DNA of 64,000 bases from Microcebus murinus (GCF_040939455.1 NC_134136.1:71542501-71606500), one strand, 5' to 3'; shown: positions 24,401 to 36,708, counted from the first letter of the stretch. The notes: generated by a model from the letters alone, not told the origin. Program-made: numbers and translations.

Positions 24401-25284
24401 TCTCCATTGTCGTTTTCTTCATAGAATTTTTTTATTTCCGTCTTGATTTCTTCATTTACGAAGTAATCATTTAGTAGGAGGTTGTTTAATTTCCACGTTT
24501 TTGTGTAGAAATGTGAGTTTCTGTTACGGTTGATTTCTACTTTTATTTCAATGTGATCTTAGAAGATACTTGGTATGATTTCTATTTTTTTAAATTTCTT
24601 GAGATTTTCTTTGTGTCCCAGGATATGGTCAATCTTAGAGAATATCCCGTGAGCTGATGAGAAGAACGTATATTCAGTGGATTTTTGGTAGAATGTTCTG
24701 TAAATGTCAGTCAGAGCCAATGGTTCTAGAATGTTGTTTAAGTCCATTATTTCTTTATTAATTTTGTGTTTGGTGGATCTGTCTCGTGCCATCAGTTGGG
24801 TGTTGAAAGCTCCGGTGATTATGGAGTTGCTATTAATCCATTTGCTTAGCTCCAGTAAGGTTTGCTTTATGAATCTGGGTGCACCTAACTTGGGTGCATA
24901 TATATTTAAAATTGTTATCTCTTTTTGTTGAACTGTGCCCTTCACCATTATATAATGACCCTCTTTGTCTTTCACTACTTTTGTTGGTTTAAAAACTAAA
25001 CCTTCTGAAATTAGAGCTGCCACAGCGGCCTTCTTTTGGCTTCTATTTGCTTGGAATATTGATCTCCACCCTTTTATTTTTAGTCTATATGCAGCCTTGC
25101 AGGTTAGATGTGTTTCCTGAAGACAGCATATACTTGGCCTGTATTTTCTTATCCATTCAGCCAGCCTATGTCTCTTGAGTGGAGAGTTTAAGCCATTCAC
25201 ATTTATTGAGAGAACTGATAGGTAAGGTAGATTACTGATCATTCTGTTGGGTTGGATATTGTTGTTATGATCTGTCTTGAGCCA
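21414..25284 (-). pseudogene. L1 ORF2 (endonuclease-reverse transcriptase)
   Basis: Full-length but broken. Frames are 24559-25242 (endonuclease), 23356-24114 (linker and early RT), 22724-23359 (RT with [10 protein letters not shown]), 22215-22850 and 21414-22208 (C-domain with [16 protein letters not shown], ending PANWY). The endonuclease box reads TGAFNTQL where siblings have GDFNTPL, so a catalytic aspartate is lost. A one-base deletion at 22767-22768 (gcatgaatctg versus gcattgaatctg) shifts frame within RT and is shared with the copy at 31.7-38 kb. An STKKPLEL variant and an IPSGFF variant are also shared. Confidence 0.93.
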
Positions 25285-25326
25285 TTGTAATATCTGGCCT
25301 TTAATATCTTTGGGTTTTGGTTGTTT

Positions 25327-25492
25327 TTATATTCGTGGGTTATTATCATGATGTTCCGTGCGTAACGCTGTTTTAAGTACTTCTTGTAGGGCTTGTCTTG
25401 TCTTGGTGAATTCTCTGAGCCTTTGCTTGTCTGAGAATGTTTTTATTTCTCCTTCATATACGAAGCTTAATTTTGCAGGTAATAATATTCCA
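25327..25492 (-). pseudogene. L1 ORF1 C-terminal fragment
   Basis: Encodes the ORF1p C-terminal domain (AKLSFVYEGEIKTFSDKQRL, then EHHDNNPRI-stop). It is truncated by the 5' end of the insertion; residues upstream of this in the open frame belong to antisense sequence of the neighbouring L1. Confidence 0.85.
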
Positions 25493-25496
25493 GGTG

Positions 25497-25779
25497 GTAT
25501 CCCAAGAATGGAAAAACAAGCTCCACATATACTCACCAACAAATTGGTATTAACTGAACAGCACCTAAGTAGTCACATACGTACTACAGTAATAGGATAT
25601 TGGGCAGGTGGGAGGGGGAAGGGGGCGGGTATATACATACATAATGGGTGAGATGTGCACCATCTGGAGGATGGTCATGATGTAGACTCAGACTTTTGGG
25701 GTGAGGGGTGAAATGGGCATTTATTGAAACCTTAAAATCTGTACCCTCATAATATGCCGAAATAAAAAACAAAAAAAAG
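25497..25779 (+). mobile_element. Short L1 3' end, head-to-head with previous L1
   Basis: Plus-strand L1 starting in the last ORF2 codons (gtatcccaagaatggaaaaa), running through the PTNWY-like stop, the G-rich tract and the 3' UTR to an A-tail at 25760-25779. It abuts the 5' end of the minus-strand L1, so the pair has A-tails facing outward. Confidence 0.9.
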
Positions 25780-26508
25780 ATATAGTAATTAGCCTTCAAC
25801 TAATAAAGGCACTTAGGGTGATCATTTCTAGGTTCTAACCATTTTCCTTTATATGAAAGATAGATTATTTGTTTCCAAGGAAGCCAAACATGTAAAAGAT
25901 ATGTTGTTGATCTTACTCAAAAGTATAGGGAGGAATGTAGAACATTCTTATTTCTTCTACTTCTCATCCTATATTGCTGCTATCAATCTTAACAGATGCT
26001 AATAAATTTAAGTTAAAGATAAAGCTTATAAACTCCTGTATTTACAAGTCTAGTGTGAGCTGCATGAAATTCAGGGATAGCTGCTTCAAAGAGCTATCCA
26101 ATTGTAAAGAATATGTATATTTTTTCACTATTTTCATTTAAATAGTTTTGAAATAAACCATTTCATTAATGCAAAAAGAATAAGAACAACTTAATAGACA
26201 TGTTATAAATTATTTTGATAGAGACTTATGTAGTTACATAAACTAATTAAATTTCCAGTGAGATATATTCTAATAGAATGGTGAAATAGTGTTTGCAGCT
26301 AACATATTCCACAAGGATTTGGATCAATTACATATCATTTGACATTTTGGCAATAATTTCTTATTAAGTGAAAATTAATAAATTTACATTATAGTAATCA
26401 TACATAGAGAATATAATTAAAATGTAATAACATTTCAAGTCTTAAAAACGAGTTCTATTTGGAATTTAACGTTGTAGCAACTTGGAGATAGCACAAAATA
26501 TAAACTTG
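25780..26508. other. Unique AT-rich intergenic DNA
   Basis: No gene or repeat recognised. Confidence 0.5.
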
Positions 26509-26524
26509 TATTTAATCATTTTCT

Positions 26525-27529
26525 TTTTATTATGTATATTTATTTTAGCGTATTAAGGGGGTACAAGTGTTAAGGTTACATATATTGCCTGCGCCCCCCT
26601 CACCCCTTGAGTAAGAGCTTCAAGCGTGTCCATCCCCCAAACGTTGTACATCTTACTCATTGTGGTTGTATATACCCATTCCCTCCTCCCCTCTCTCATC
26701 CTCCCAACACTCGATAAATGTTACTTATATATGTCCAATTAGGTGTTAATCCGTTAATAGCAATTTGCTGGTGAGTACATGTGGTGCTGGTTTTTCCATT
26801 CTTGAGATACTTCACTTAGTAGAATGGGTTCCAGCTGTATGCAGGAATATACAAAAGGCGCTATATCACCATTGTTTCTTAAAGCTGAGTAGTATTTCAT
26901 GATATACATATACCACATTTTATTAACCCACTCATGAATTGACAGGCACTTGGGTTGTTTCCACAGCTTTGCAATTGTGAATTGTGCTGCTATAAACATT
27001 CGAGTGTATGTGTCTTTTTCATAAAGTGACATTTGATCTTTTAGGTAGATGCCCAGTAGTAGAATTTCTGGATCAAATGGTAGATCTGCTTGTATCTCTT
27101 TGAGGTATCTCCATATTGCTTTCCACAGAGGTTGAACTAGTTTGCAGTCCCATCAACAGTGTAGGAGTGTTCCTGTCTGTCTGCATTCATGCCAGCATTT
27201 GTTGTTTGGGGACTTTTTGATAAAGGCCATTCTCACCGGAGTTAAGCAATATCTCATTGTGGTTTTGATTTGCATTTCCCTGATGATTAGAGATGTTGAA
27301 CATTTTCTCATATGTTTGTTGGCCATTATTCTGTCTTCTTTTGAGAAGTTTCTGTTCATGTCCTTTGCCCATTTTTTGATAGGTTTGTTTGATTTTTTTT
27401 CTTGTTGACTTTCCTGAGTTCTAAATAGATTCTAGTTATCAGACAAATATCCATTATGAATATAGATGCAAAAATTCTCAACAAACTCCTAGCCAATAGA
27501 ATCCAGGTGCTTGTCAAGAAAATAATTCA
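26525..27529 (-). mobile_element. L1 LINE with twin-priming inversion and internal deletion
   Basis: Minus-strand sense part at 26525-27441: older-type 3' UTR, ORF2 C-terminus frame 26754-27032 and 27153-27359. This is followed at 27443-27529 by about 87 bp of plus-strand RT-region sequence (gaatatagatgcaaaaattc). The two parts come from L1 positions roughly 1.5 kb apart, so L1 sequence was lost at the inversion seam, where a short 'cag' microhomology is visible. A perfect 16-bp duplication tatttaatcattttct flanks the unit at 26509-26524 and 27530-27545. Confidence 0.93.
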
Positions 27530-27545
27530 TATTTAATCATTTTCT

Positions 27546-28639
27546 AAAAATTCTAATTAAATGGATAACATGGTTCTGAAGCTAAAATATATCAATAATG
27601 TAATGGAAATCTCAAATGACTGAATAAGGAATACAAAACAGAGAGATCAAAGATGTTTTAATGCTCTAAAAATACCTCATTCTTACCCTTATCTCCTCGA
27701 TATTACATAGAGGGGAAGAGCTGCATCAAGCATAGTTGTTTAACATAGCATTTAATCCAAAAATAATTCACACTTTTATTCTTGGAATTCAAACTTTTCA
27801 AGTAAAATATTTAACTATAACTTTAAAACAGACCTTTATGAGGAATATCAATTTAATTCAATTCAACAAGTATTTATTGAATGCCTGCCAGGGGCTAAGT
27901 AGACTCTGGAGTCATAAAGATGATAAGATCAAGGTTTCTGCTCCTGAGAAAGGTAATCTCAAGGGGAAGCCAGATGTGTAAACAAATCTTCATAGGAAAT
28001 GTAATGAATACTATACTGTATGTATGAACATTTTGTTATGAGAGAACAGATGATGAATTAATTCCCTAAGGTTTGAGGGTGTCAAAGGAAGCTGTAGAGA
28101 GAAAACACCTGTGATAGGCCTTCAGAAAGGAGTTTACCAGGTGAAAAAGCAAGGAAAGGACACTCTAGGAATATGACATCATAACTAAAGACATAGCAGG
28201 ACTTAGTGTCCTTGGAGAAGAGGTTTGCTGGAGTTTACCACACTGGTTCTCAAACTACAGTGAGATAATGAGTCCCACCAAAACCTCTTGTGGAGTTAAA
28301 GAAAAATAAACTGTTGTTAGGTCTCGCTTCTAAAAGATTATATTATTAGGACTGGGATGTGGTTCTAGCACCTCTTTAAAAACTTTTCAGCTAATGCTGA
28401 TGTTCAGTATTTTTGATTCAGTAGATCTATATTGGTGACATTTTAAAGAAGCATTTCATTTTTTTCTTATGAAGGTGGTCCCTGGACCATACTGTAGAAA
28501 AATTAGCCTAGAGTGTTGAGAGGGAAAATTACTTCAATTCCGGAATAAACCTAGATCAAGGCTTAAATGTGGAAGATTTCATATTTTATGCTAAGGAGTT
28601 TGGTCTTTATCTTTGGTTCTATTTTGGTATTTATTTAGG
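27546..28639. other. Unique DNA with L2 and possible MER5 relics
   Basis: No gene. The stretch at 27850-27990 ('caattcaacaagtatttatt', 'gaatgcctgcc') is an antisense L2 3' end. The stretch at 28240-28420 ('ctggttctcaaactac' and 'tttttgattcagtag') resembles a decayed MER5-type hAT element with low certainty. Confidence 0.5.
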
Positions 28640-29010
28640 CAAAGTGAAGTTACCAAAAACACAGTGGCTTAAAACAACAACCAGTTATTTAACTCACAAT
28701 TCTGCAGATTTGCTCAGCTGGATGTTTCTTCTGATCTTGGCTATGCTTCCTCATGCATCTGTGGTCACATGTGGGTCAGGCACACAGTTTTGCTGATCTT
28801 TACTGGCTGTCCAGTCTCTGGGGCTTCAACTAGGACAACTGGGCTGACTCAGCTCTGCCTTATGGGGTCTCACCTTCTAGGAGTCTAGCCCAGGTTTGTT
28901 GAAGTGACAGGGAAAGGATTCCAAATGAGTAAACCAAAGCACCCAAGGCTCTTGAACATTAATTCTGCCACATTCTTTTGGTCAAAATAAGCCACAAGGC
29001 CACAGAAATT
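28640..29010 (-). repeat. Ancient LTR-like relic
   Basis: 'cagtggcttaaaacaaca', 'tattccaaatgag'-type decay and 'ccacattcttttggtcaaaa' follow the layout of an old mammalian LTR read in antisense (MLT1-related or similar). The exact family is uncertain. The open frame at 28569-28796 has no independent support. Confidence 0.45.
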
Positions 29011-29454
29011 TAAGGGATGGGAAGTCTACTTCTCTATGAGAAGAGCTGAAAAATCATATTATAAAGGGTATAGGTTAAAAGGGAGCCTGTGTAAGAGACA
29101 TCATTGCCTACCAATTTAACACAGAAGTCATCATAGGTCTTTACATTTATTTGTTTTTCATTTCCATAGGTAAAGCACATAGCAGAGTTCTGGCACAAGT
29201 TAAAAAATCAGTAGATGGCTGCTACTTTTTTCATTTCCATTTACCCAGAATATAAATGTTAGCATAAGCATGTTAAAGGAAGATTCCAGTGATAGTCCAG
29301 TCAAAACTCAATTAGAAATAGTGGAGGCTGGAAATAGAAAAGTGAATTTTAGCAATAATGCATAAGAAAGAGAAGAAGAATGCAGACTGAAACAATGACA
29401 AAGGAAAATGAATGAATGGAGTTGAGAACTATGTTGTCACTATATTCAACTTCT
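29011..29454. other. Unique intergenic DNA
   Basis: Nothing recognised. Confidence 0.5.
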
Positions 29455-29625
29455 AAGTCTGGTGGAATGTTTGAGAATATGAACTTTGGATGCAGGCAGA
29501 TCTAGGTTCAAATCCCTGCCTGGCCCAAGGCTAACTATGTCAAAATGATGAAATAATTTAATTTATTATTCTCCAATTTCTTCATGCATAAAATGAAAAT
29601 AAGAGTGGTGTCTTGTCATCTTGAT
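29455..29625 (+). repeat. MIR SINE
   Basis: 'gaactttggatgcaggcaga', 'tctaggttcaaatccctgcc' and 'caatttcttcatgcataaaa' appear in MIR order. Confidence 0.75.
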
Positions 29626-29879
29626 TAGGAATCTGTAATAATTGGCCAATAATTGAATCTTGATGACTATTATGATTATTCTGGAGTTAAGGATGTGGAC
29701 ATATCATATGACACATTATGAACACTTACTAAACTTAAGTTATTAGCAAAAATCAATACTGGAGTTAGAAAATGACAAAGGAGCAACTTAAGAATGATTC
29801 CCTGATATCTAAGTAATATAACTGATAACAGAGCAGAGCCATATCTTGAGATTAGGGAAATATGAAAAACGGTGATTTT

Positions 29880-31296
29880 ATTTTTTATTTTAGCATATTA
29901 TGGGGGTACAGATTTTAAGGATTCAATAAATGCCTATCCCGCGTCCCCCAAAAAGTCTGAGTTTCTAGCATGATCATCCCACAGATGGTGCATATCTCAT
30001 TCATTATGTATGTATATACCCGCCCCCCTCCCCCCTCTCACCTGCTCAATACCCTATTACTATAGTACCTTTGTGTCCACTTAGGTGCTGATCAGTTAAT
30101 ACCAGTTTGCTGGTGAGTATATGTGGTGCTTGTTTTTTCCATTCTTGGAATACTTCACTTAGTAGTATGGGTTCCAGCTCTAACCAGGAAAATATAAGAT
30201 GTGCTATATCACCATTGTTTCTTAGAGCTGAATAGTACTCCATGGTATACATATACCACATTTTATTAATCCATTTTGGATTGATAGGCACTTGGGCTGT
30301 GTCCACAGCCTTGCAATTATGAATTGTGCTGCTATAAACATTCAAGTGCAGGTGTCTTTTTTGTAGAGTGCCATTGGATCTTTTGGGTAGATGCCCAGCA
30401 ATCGGATTGCTGGATCAAATGGTAGATTCACTTGTATCACTTTAAGGTATCTCCATATTGCTTTCCACAGAGGTTGAACTAGTTTGCAGTCCCACCAGCA
30501 GTGTAAGAGTGTTCCCCTCTCTCGGCATCCATGCCAGCATCTATTGTTTGGAGACCTTTTGATAAAGGCCATTCTCATTGGAGTTAAGTGATATCTCATT
30601 GTGGTTTTGATTTGCATTTCCCTGATGATTAGAGATGTTGAGCATTTTTTCATATGTTTGTTGGCCATTCTTCTGTCTTCTTTAGAAAAGTTTCTGTTCA
30701 AGTCCTTTGCCCACTTTTTAATAGGGTTATTTGATTTTTTCTTGCTGATTTTCGTGAGTTCAAAGTAAATTCTAGTTATCAGCCCCTTATCGGATGCGTA
30801 GGATGCAAAAATTTTCTCCTATTCTGTAGGTTGTCTGTTTACTTTCATGACTATTTCTTTGGCTGTGCAGAAGCTTGTCAGTTTGATCATGTCCCATTCA
30901 TTTATTTTTGTTGCTGCTGTCCTTGCCTCTGGGGACTTCTTCATGAACTCTTTGCCTAGGCCGATGTCTAGGAGAGTGTTTCCAACATTTTCCTGTAGAA
31001 TTCTAATAGTTTCATAACCTAAGTTTAAGTCTGTTATCCAGAGTGAGTTGATTTTTGTGGGAGGTGAAAGGTATTGGTCCTGCTTTAGCCTTCTACAAGT
31101 GGCTACCCAGTTTTCCCAGCAGCATTTATTGAAAAGGGATTCTTTTCCCCAGTGTATGTTTTTGTCTGCTTTGTCAAAGATTAGATGGCTATATGAGGAT
31201 GGTTTTATATTAGGATTCTCAGATCTGTTCCAGTCGTCGATATTCCTATTTTTGTGCCAATACCAGATGTATTTAATTACTACAGCTTTGTAGTAT
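29880..31296 (-). mobile_element. 5'-truncated L1 LINE
   Basis: Minus-strand L1 with poly-T and tagcatattatggggg 3' end, full 3' UTR, and ORF2 C-domain frames 30046-30345, 30342-30701 ([20 protein letters not shown]) and 30819-31361. The L1 sequence stops sharply at 'tttgtagtat' (31296). No inversion and no convincing duplication. Two or more frameshifts disable it. Confidence 0.93.
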
Positions 31297-31705
31297 GAAG
31301 AGGGACAAATACATGTCAGTAGTTTTAACTTTAAGCTAAAGGGAGGACACAGAATTTGCAAGTTGGAGCTCTTCAGACACTAGGTGTAGACAAATAACCA
31401 TCCTAATAGAAAATTTTTAGGAGTACAGAAGTACATGAAATATATCTTAAAGAAAACATGTAGAGTAATATTGTAACTTTAAAAAAAGTTATGACTCTTT
31501 TCAATAAACATATGTATTTCTTATATATTTTTCCTCATGTATTGCTTTCCTGTATTGACTCATCTTCTCACCAGTATAAGCATACCCTGACTTCCTAAGG
31601 AAGTTTATTTTCTACGTATCTGTATCACCTAAAAAAAGTTATAAAATATAGTTGTCTGGGCAGGAGGTGTGTGGGGGGCTGGCAGGAAGGGACTGAACTT
31701 CACAT
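31297..31705. other. Unique intergenic DNA
   Basis: No gene or repeat. The last bases lead into the 12-bp duplication of the full-length L1. Confidence 0.5.
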
Positions 31706-31938
31706 TGTGTTTGGATTATTTTTATTATTATTTCAGCACATCATGGGGGTACAGATTTTAAGGTTTCAATAAATGCCCATTTCCCCCCCTCCCCCCACAA
31801 GTCTGAGTCTCCATCATGACCATCCACCAGATGGTGCACATCTCACTCATTATGTGTATATACCCGCCCCCTTTCTCCTCCCACCTGCCCAATACCTTAT
31901 TACTGTAGTACCTATGTGACTACTTAGGTGCTGTGCAG

Positions 31939-34900
31939 TTAATACCAATTTGCTGGTGAGTATATGTGGTGCTTGTCTTTCCATTCTTGGGAAACTTCGC
32001 TTAATAGTATGGGTTCCAGCTCTAACCAGGAAAATATAAGATGTCCTATGTCACCATTGTTTCTTAGAGCTGAATAGTACTCCATGGTATACATATACCA
32101 CATTGTATTAATCCATTCTTGGATTGATGGACACTTGGGCTGTTTCCACAGCCTTGCAATTATGAATTGTGCTGCTATAAACATTCGAGTGCAGGTGTCT
32201 TTTTTGTAGAGTGTCATTGGATCTTTTGGGTAGATGCCTAACAATGGGATTGCTGGATCAAATAGTAGAATCACTTGTATCGCTTTAAGGTATCTCCAAA
32301 TTGCTTTCCACAGAGGATGAACTAGTTTGCAGTCCCACCAGAGTGTAGGAGTGGTCCTCTCTCTCCACAACCACGCCAACATTTATTGTTTGGAGATATT
32401 TTGATAAACGCCATTCTCACTGGGGTTAAGTGATATCTCATTGTGGTTTCGATTTGCATTTCCCTCATAATTAGAGATGTTGAGCATTTTCTCATATGTT
32501 TGTTGGCGATTCTTTGTCTTCTTTAGAAAAGTTTAGTTTCAAGTCCTTTGCCCTCTTTTTAATGGGGTTATTTGATTTTTTCTTCTTGATTTTCATGACT
32601 TCTAAGTATATTCTAGTTATCAGCCCCTTATCGGATGCATAGGATGCAAAAATTTTCTCCCATTCTGTAGGTTGTCTGTTTACTTTCATGACTATTTCTT
32701 TGGCTGTGCAGAAGCTTTGTAGTTTGATCATGTCCCATTCATTTATTTTTGTTGCTGCTGTGATTGCCTTTGGGGACTTCTTCATAAACTCTTTGCCCAG
32801 GTAGATGTCTAGGAGAGTGTTTCCAACTTTTTCCTCTAGAATTCTAATAGTTTCATACCTTAGGTTTAAGTCTGTTATCCTGCGTGAGTTGGTTTTTGTG
32901 AGAGGTGAAAGGTGTGGGTCCTGTTTTAGCCTTCTACAGGTGGCTACCCAGTTTTCCCAGCACCATTTATTGAAAAGAGATTCTTTTCCCTAGTGTATGT
33001 TTTTGTCTGCTTTGTCAAATATTAGAGGGCTATATGAGGATGGTTTTATATCAGGATTCTCACATCTGTTCCACTGGTCAATATTCCTATTTTTGTGCTA
33101 ATACCAGATTGATTTAATTACTACAGCTTTGTAGTATAATTTGATACCTGGCATATTAATGCCTCCCATTATGTTTTTGTTGCCTAGAATTGCTCTTGAT
33201 ATTCGGGGTCTTCTTTGGTTCCATATGAAGTGTAAAATTATTTTTTCTATATATGTGAAGAATCCTGATGGGATTTTAATAGGTATTGCATGAATCTGTA
33301 GATCAGTTTGGGTAGTATAGACATTTTGATGATATTGAGTCTGCCGATCCACGAGCACGGTATGGATTTCCATCTGTTTACATCCTCTGCTATTTCCTTC
33401 CTCAGTGTTTCATAGTTCTCCCTGTAGAGGTCTTTTACGTCCTTGGTTAAGTATATTCCTAGGTACTTTAATTTTTTTGTTGCTATTGTGAAGGGAATTG
33501 AGTCTTTGATTTGGTTCTCAATTAGATTGTTGTTGGCCTATATGAATGCCTCTGATTTCTGTGTATTGATTTTGTATCCTGAGACTTTACTAAATTCATT
33601 GATCAGTTCCAGGGGTTTTTTGGTTGAGTCTTTAGGGTTTTCTAGATACAATATCATATCATCAGCAAACAGTGAATGTTTGATCTCTTCTGCCCCTAAT
33701 TGGATACCTTTGATTCCATTTTCCTGTGTGATTGCTGTAGCCAAGACTTCCAGCACTATGTTGAACAGAAGTGGAGATAGTGGGCAGCCTTGTCAGGTTC
33801 CAGTTCTAAGTGGGAATGATTTCAATTTTTCCCCATTCAGTATGATGTTGGCTATGGGTCTGTCATATATGGTTTGTATCATTTTTAGGTATGTCCCTTC
33901 TATGCCTATTTTCCTAAGTGTTCGTATCATGAAAGGGTGTTGAATTTTGTCAAAAGCTTTTTCTGCATCTATTGAAAGAATCATGTGGTCTTTGTTTTTG
34001 CTTCTGTTTATGTGGTGAATTGCATTTATAGATTTACGAATGTTGAACCATCCCTGCATCCCTGGGATGAAGCCCACTTGGTCGTCGTGGATTATTTTTT
34101 TTTTATAAGAGTCTGGATTCTGTAGCTAAGATTTTGTTGAACATTTTTGCATCTATATTCATTAGGGATATTGGTCTTTAGTGTTCTTTTTTGTTGTTGT
34201 TGTTGCATCCTTTCCTGGCTTTGGTATCAGAGTAATATTCACATCATAAAAGGTGTCTGGGAGGTTTCCGTTCTTCTGGATGTTGTGGACTAGTTTCTGC
34301 AAGATAGGTACTAGTTTTTGTTTGTCAGTGTGGTAAAATTCGGGTGTGAAGTCATCTGTACCGGGACTTTTCTTTTTAGGGAGATTTTTAATTGCTGTTT
34401 CTATTTCAGCTGTTGAGATTGGTTTTTTCAGTGAATCTATTTCTTCCTGGTTGACCCTAGGGAGGCTGTGTGTTTCTAGAAATTTGTCCATTTCCTTCAC
34501 ATTTTCCAGTTTGTGTGCATAAAGATTTTTGTAGTACTCATAAATTGTATCTTGTGTCTCTTTGAGATCAGTTGTGATATCTCCTTGTTTATTCCTGATG
34601 GAGCTTATTAGAGATTTCTCTTTTCTGCTTTTCCTTAGCTTAGCCAATGGTGTGTCAATTTTGTTTATTTTTTCAAAGAACCAAACTTTTTGTTTTATTA
34701 ATCTCCTGGATAGCTTCCCTGTTTTCAATTTCGTTTAGTTCTGACTTGATTTTGTTGTTTTCACTTCTTCTGCTGGTTTTGGGGTTGGTCTGTTCTTCTT
34801 TTTACAGCTCTTTGAGTCATTTCATTAAATTATCTATTTGTGATCTTCTTTTCTTTTGATTATAGGTATTTATGGAGATAAACTTTCCTCTCAGAACTGC

Positions 34901-35570
34901 TTTAGCTGTGTCCCAGAGGAGTTGATAACTTGTTTCTCCATTGTCGTTTTCTTCATTGAATTTTTTTATTTCCGTCTTGATTTCTTCATTTATGAAGTAA
35001 TCATTTAGTAGGATGTTGTTTAATTTCCACGTTTTTGTGTAGAAATACGAGTTTCTGTTAGAGTTGATTTCTAGTTTTATTCCACTGTGATCTGAGAAGG
35101 TTCATGGTATGATTTCTATTTTTTTAAATTTCTTGAGATTTTCTTTGTGTCCTAGGATATGGTCAATCTTAGAGAATGTCCCGTGAGCTGATGAGAAGAA
35201 TGTGTATTCAGTGGATTTTGGGTAGAATGTTCTGTAATTGTCAGTCAGATCCAATTGTTCTAGAGTTTTGTTTAAGTCCATTATTTCTTTATTAATTTTC
35301 TGTTTGGAGGATCTGTCTCTTGCTGTCCGTGGCGTGTTGAAATCTCCGGCGATTTTGGAGTTGCTTGTAATCCATTTGCTTAGCTCCAATAAGGTTTTCT
35401 TTATGAATCTGGGTGCACCTAACTTGGGTGCATATATATTTAAAATTGTTATCTCTTCTTGTTGAACTGTGCCCTTCACCATTATATAATGACCCTCTTT
35501 GTCTTTCACTACTTTTGTTTGTTTAAAAACTAAATCTTCTGAAATTAGAACTGCCACACCAGCCTTCTAC
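31939..35570 (-). pseudogene. L1 ORF2, N-terminally deleted
   Basis: Frames are 35102-35557 (endonuclease remainder, [21 protein letters not shown]), 34162-34728 (linker), 33793-34077 and 33538-33756 ([12 protein letters not shown]), 33098-33373, 32492-32785 and 31939-32382 (C-domain). At 35565-35570 'ccagccttct' jumps straight to 'actatctggcc', skipping the initiator codon, the first endonuclease box and the catalytic E box. A one-base deletion at 33290-33291 is identical to that in the 21.2-25.5 kb copy. It is non-functional. Confidence 0.93.
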
Positions 35571-36708
35571 TATCTGGCCTTTAATATCATTGGGTTTTGG
35601 TTGTTTTTATATTCATGGGTTATTTTTATGATGATCCGTGCATAACACTGTTTTAAGTACTTCTTGTAGGCTGTTCTTGTCCTTGTGAATTCTCTGAGCC
35701 TTTGCTTGGTTGAGAATGTCTTTATTTCTCCTTCATATATGAAGCTTAATTTTTCAGGTAATAATATTCTAGGCTGGGCATTGTTTTGTTTCAAAAGAGT
35801 GAGAATGGGGCCCCACTCTCTCTTTGCTTGTAAAGTCTCATTAGAGAAGTCTGATGTTATTCGAATTGGCTTTCCCTTGTATGTTACTTGCTTCTTTTGT
35901 CTTACAGCTCTTAGAAGGGCCTCTTTAGTTGATACTTTGGTCAGTCTGATGACTGCATGTCGTGACGTCTTCCTGTTTGCATTGAATCTCCCAGGGGTCC
36001 TCTGAGCTTCTTGAACTTGTATATCAAGATTTTGAGCAAGGCCTGAGAAATTTTCCTCTATTATATCTTCAAACAACTTGTCCAAACCATAAGTGTTGTC
36101 TTCTTCTCTTTCTGGTAACCCCATGACCCTCACATTAGGTTTCTTCACAAAATCCCACAGCTCTTGTAGGCTTTGCTCTTGTTTCTTTACTCTATTTCTG
36201 TGACTGATTTATTTAATTGGAGGGTGTTATCTTCAAGCTCTGAGATTCTTTCTTCTGTTTGATCTCCCCTGTTCTTGAGACTTTCCACTGTATTTTGTAG
36301 TTCCCTGAATTGATTCTTCATTTCCAGGTGTTCGGTTAATCTTTTCTTCATTGTGCCTATTTATTTTTCCATATCCTGGAGGCGTTTTGTGGTTTGTTTG
36401 TGTTGGTTATTGAGTTGTTGTTGCTGCTCCGTGAGTGTTCTTATGATCCGCATATGAAATTACTCTGCCTGATTTTGATTGGTGTATTTCTAGGGGGCTG
36501 GTGGTCCTCTTTGGGGGTGTGTTTTCCATTTGGTTCTTCATATTTCCTGAGTTCTTTCGCTGATTTCTTCCCATGTTGATTAGTTGATGTTTTTTCCTTT
36601 AGGTTATCATTTGGGTATTCACACACCTTGTTTAGTTTCTGTGGCGTTAGGTCGTGTCTGTGGGTGAGATTGGACCACTCCCTGTATATCGAGTCAGTGG
36701 GTGCCATG
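35571..36708 (-). pseudogene. L1 ORF1 (RNA-binding chaperone), frameshifted
   Basis: The C-terminal half is open at 35570-36148: VKKPNVRVMGLPE-like RRM start, FEDIIEENFSGLAQ, IQVQEAQRTPGRF, ETLQAKREWGPILTLLKQN and the C-terminal FIYEGEIKTF. The normal stop is lost, so reading continues into the spacer. The N-terminal part (36441-36708, ATG at 36706-36708) is basic and hydrophilic and ends at an early stop. The coiled-coil zone at about 36150-36440 is frame-broken. The true initiator codon is uncertain. Confidence 0.85.

Larger units (their letters stand above)
21198..25494 (-). mobile_element. Long 5'-truncated L1 LINE
   Basis: A minus-strand L1 with A-tail at 21198, 3' UTR to 21413, all of ORF2, the ORF1-ORF2 spacer and the ORF1 C-terminus, stopping inside ORF1 at about 25492. 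Immediately beyond lies an oppositely oriented L1 3' end (25497-25776). No duplication was found at its own 5' junction. Confidence 0.93.

Noticed and set aside
28569..28796. 75-codon open frame with membrane-like composition
   Set aside because: It overlaps an ancient LTR-like relic and has no splice, promoter or homology support.
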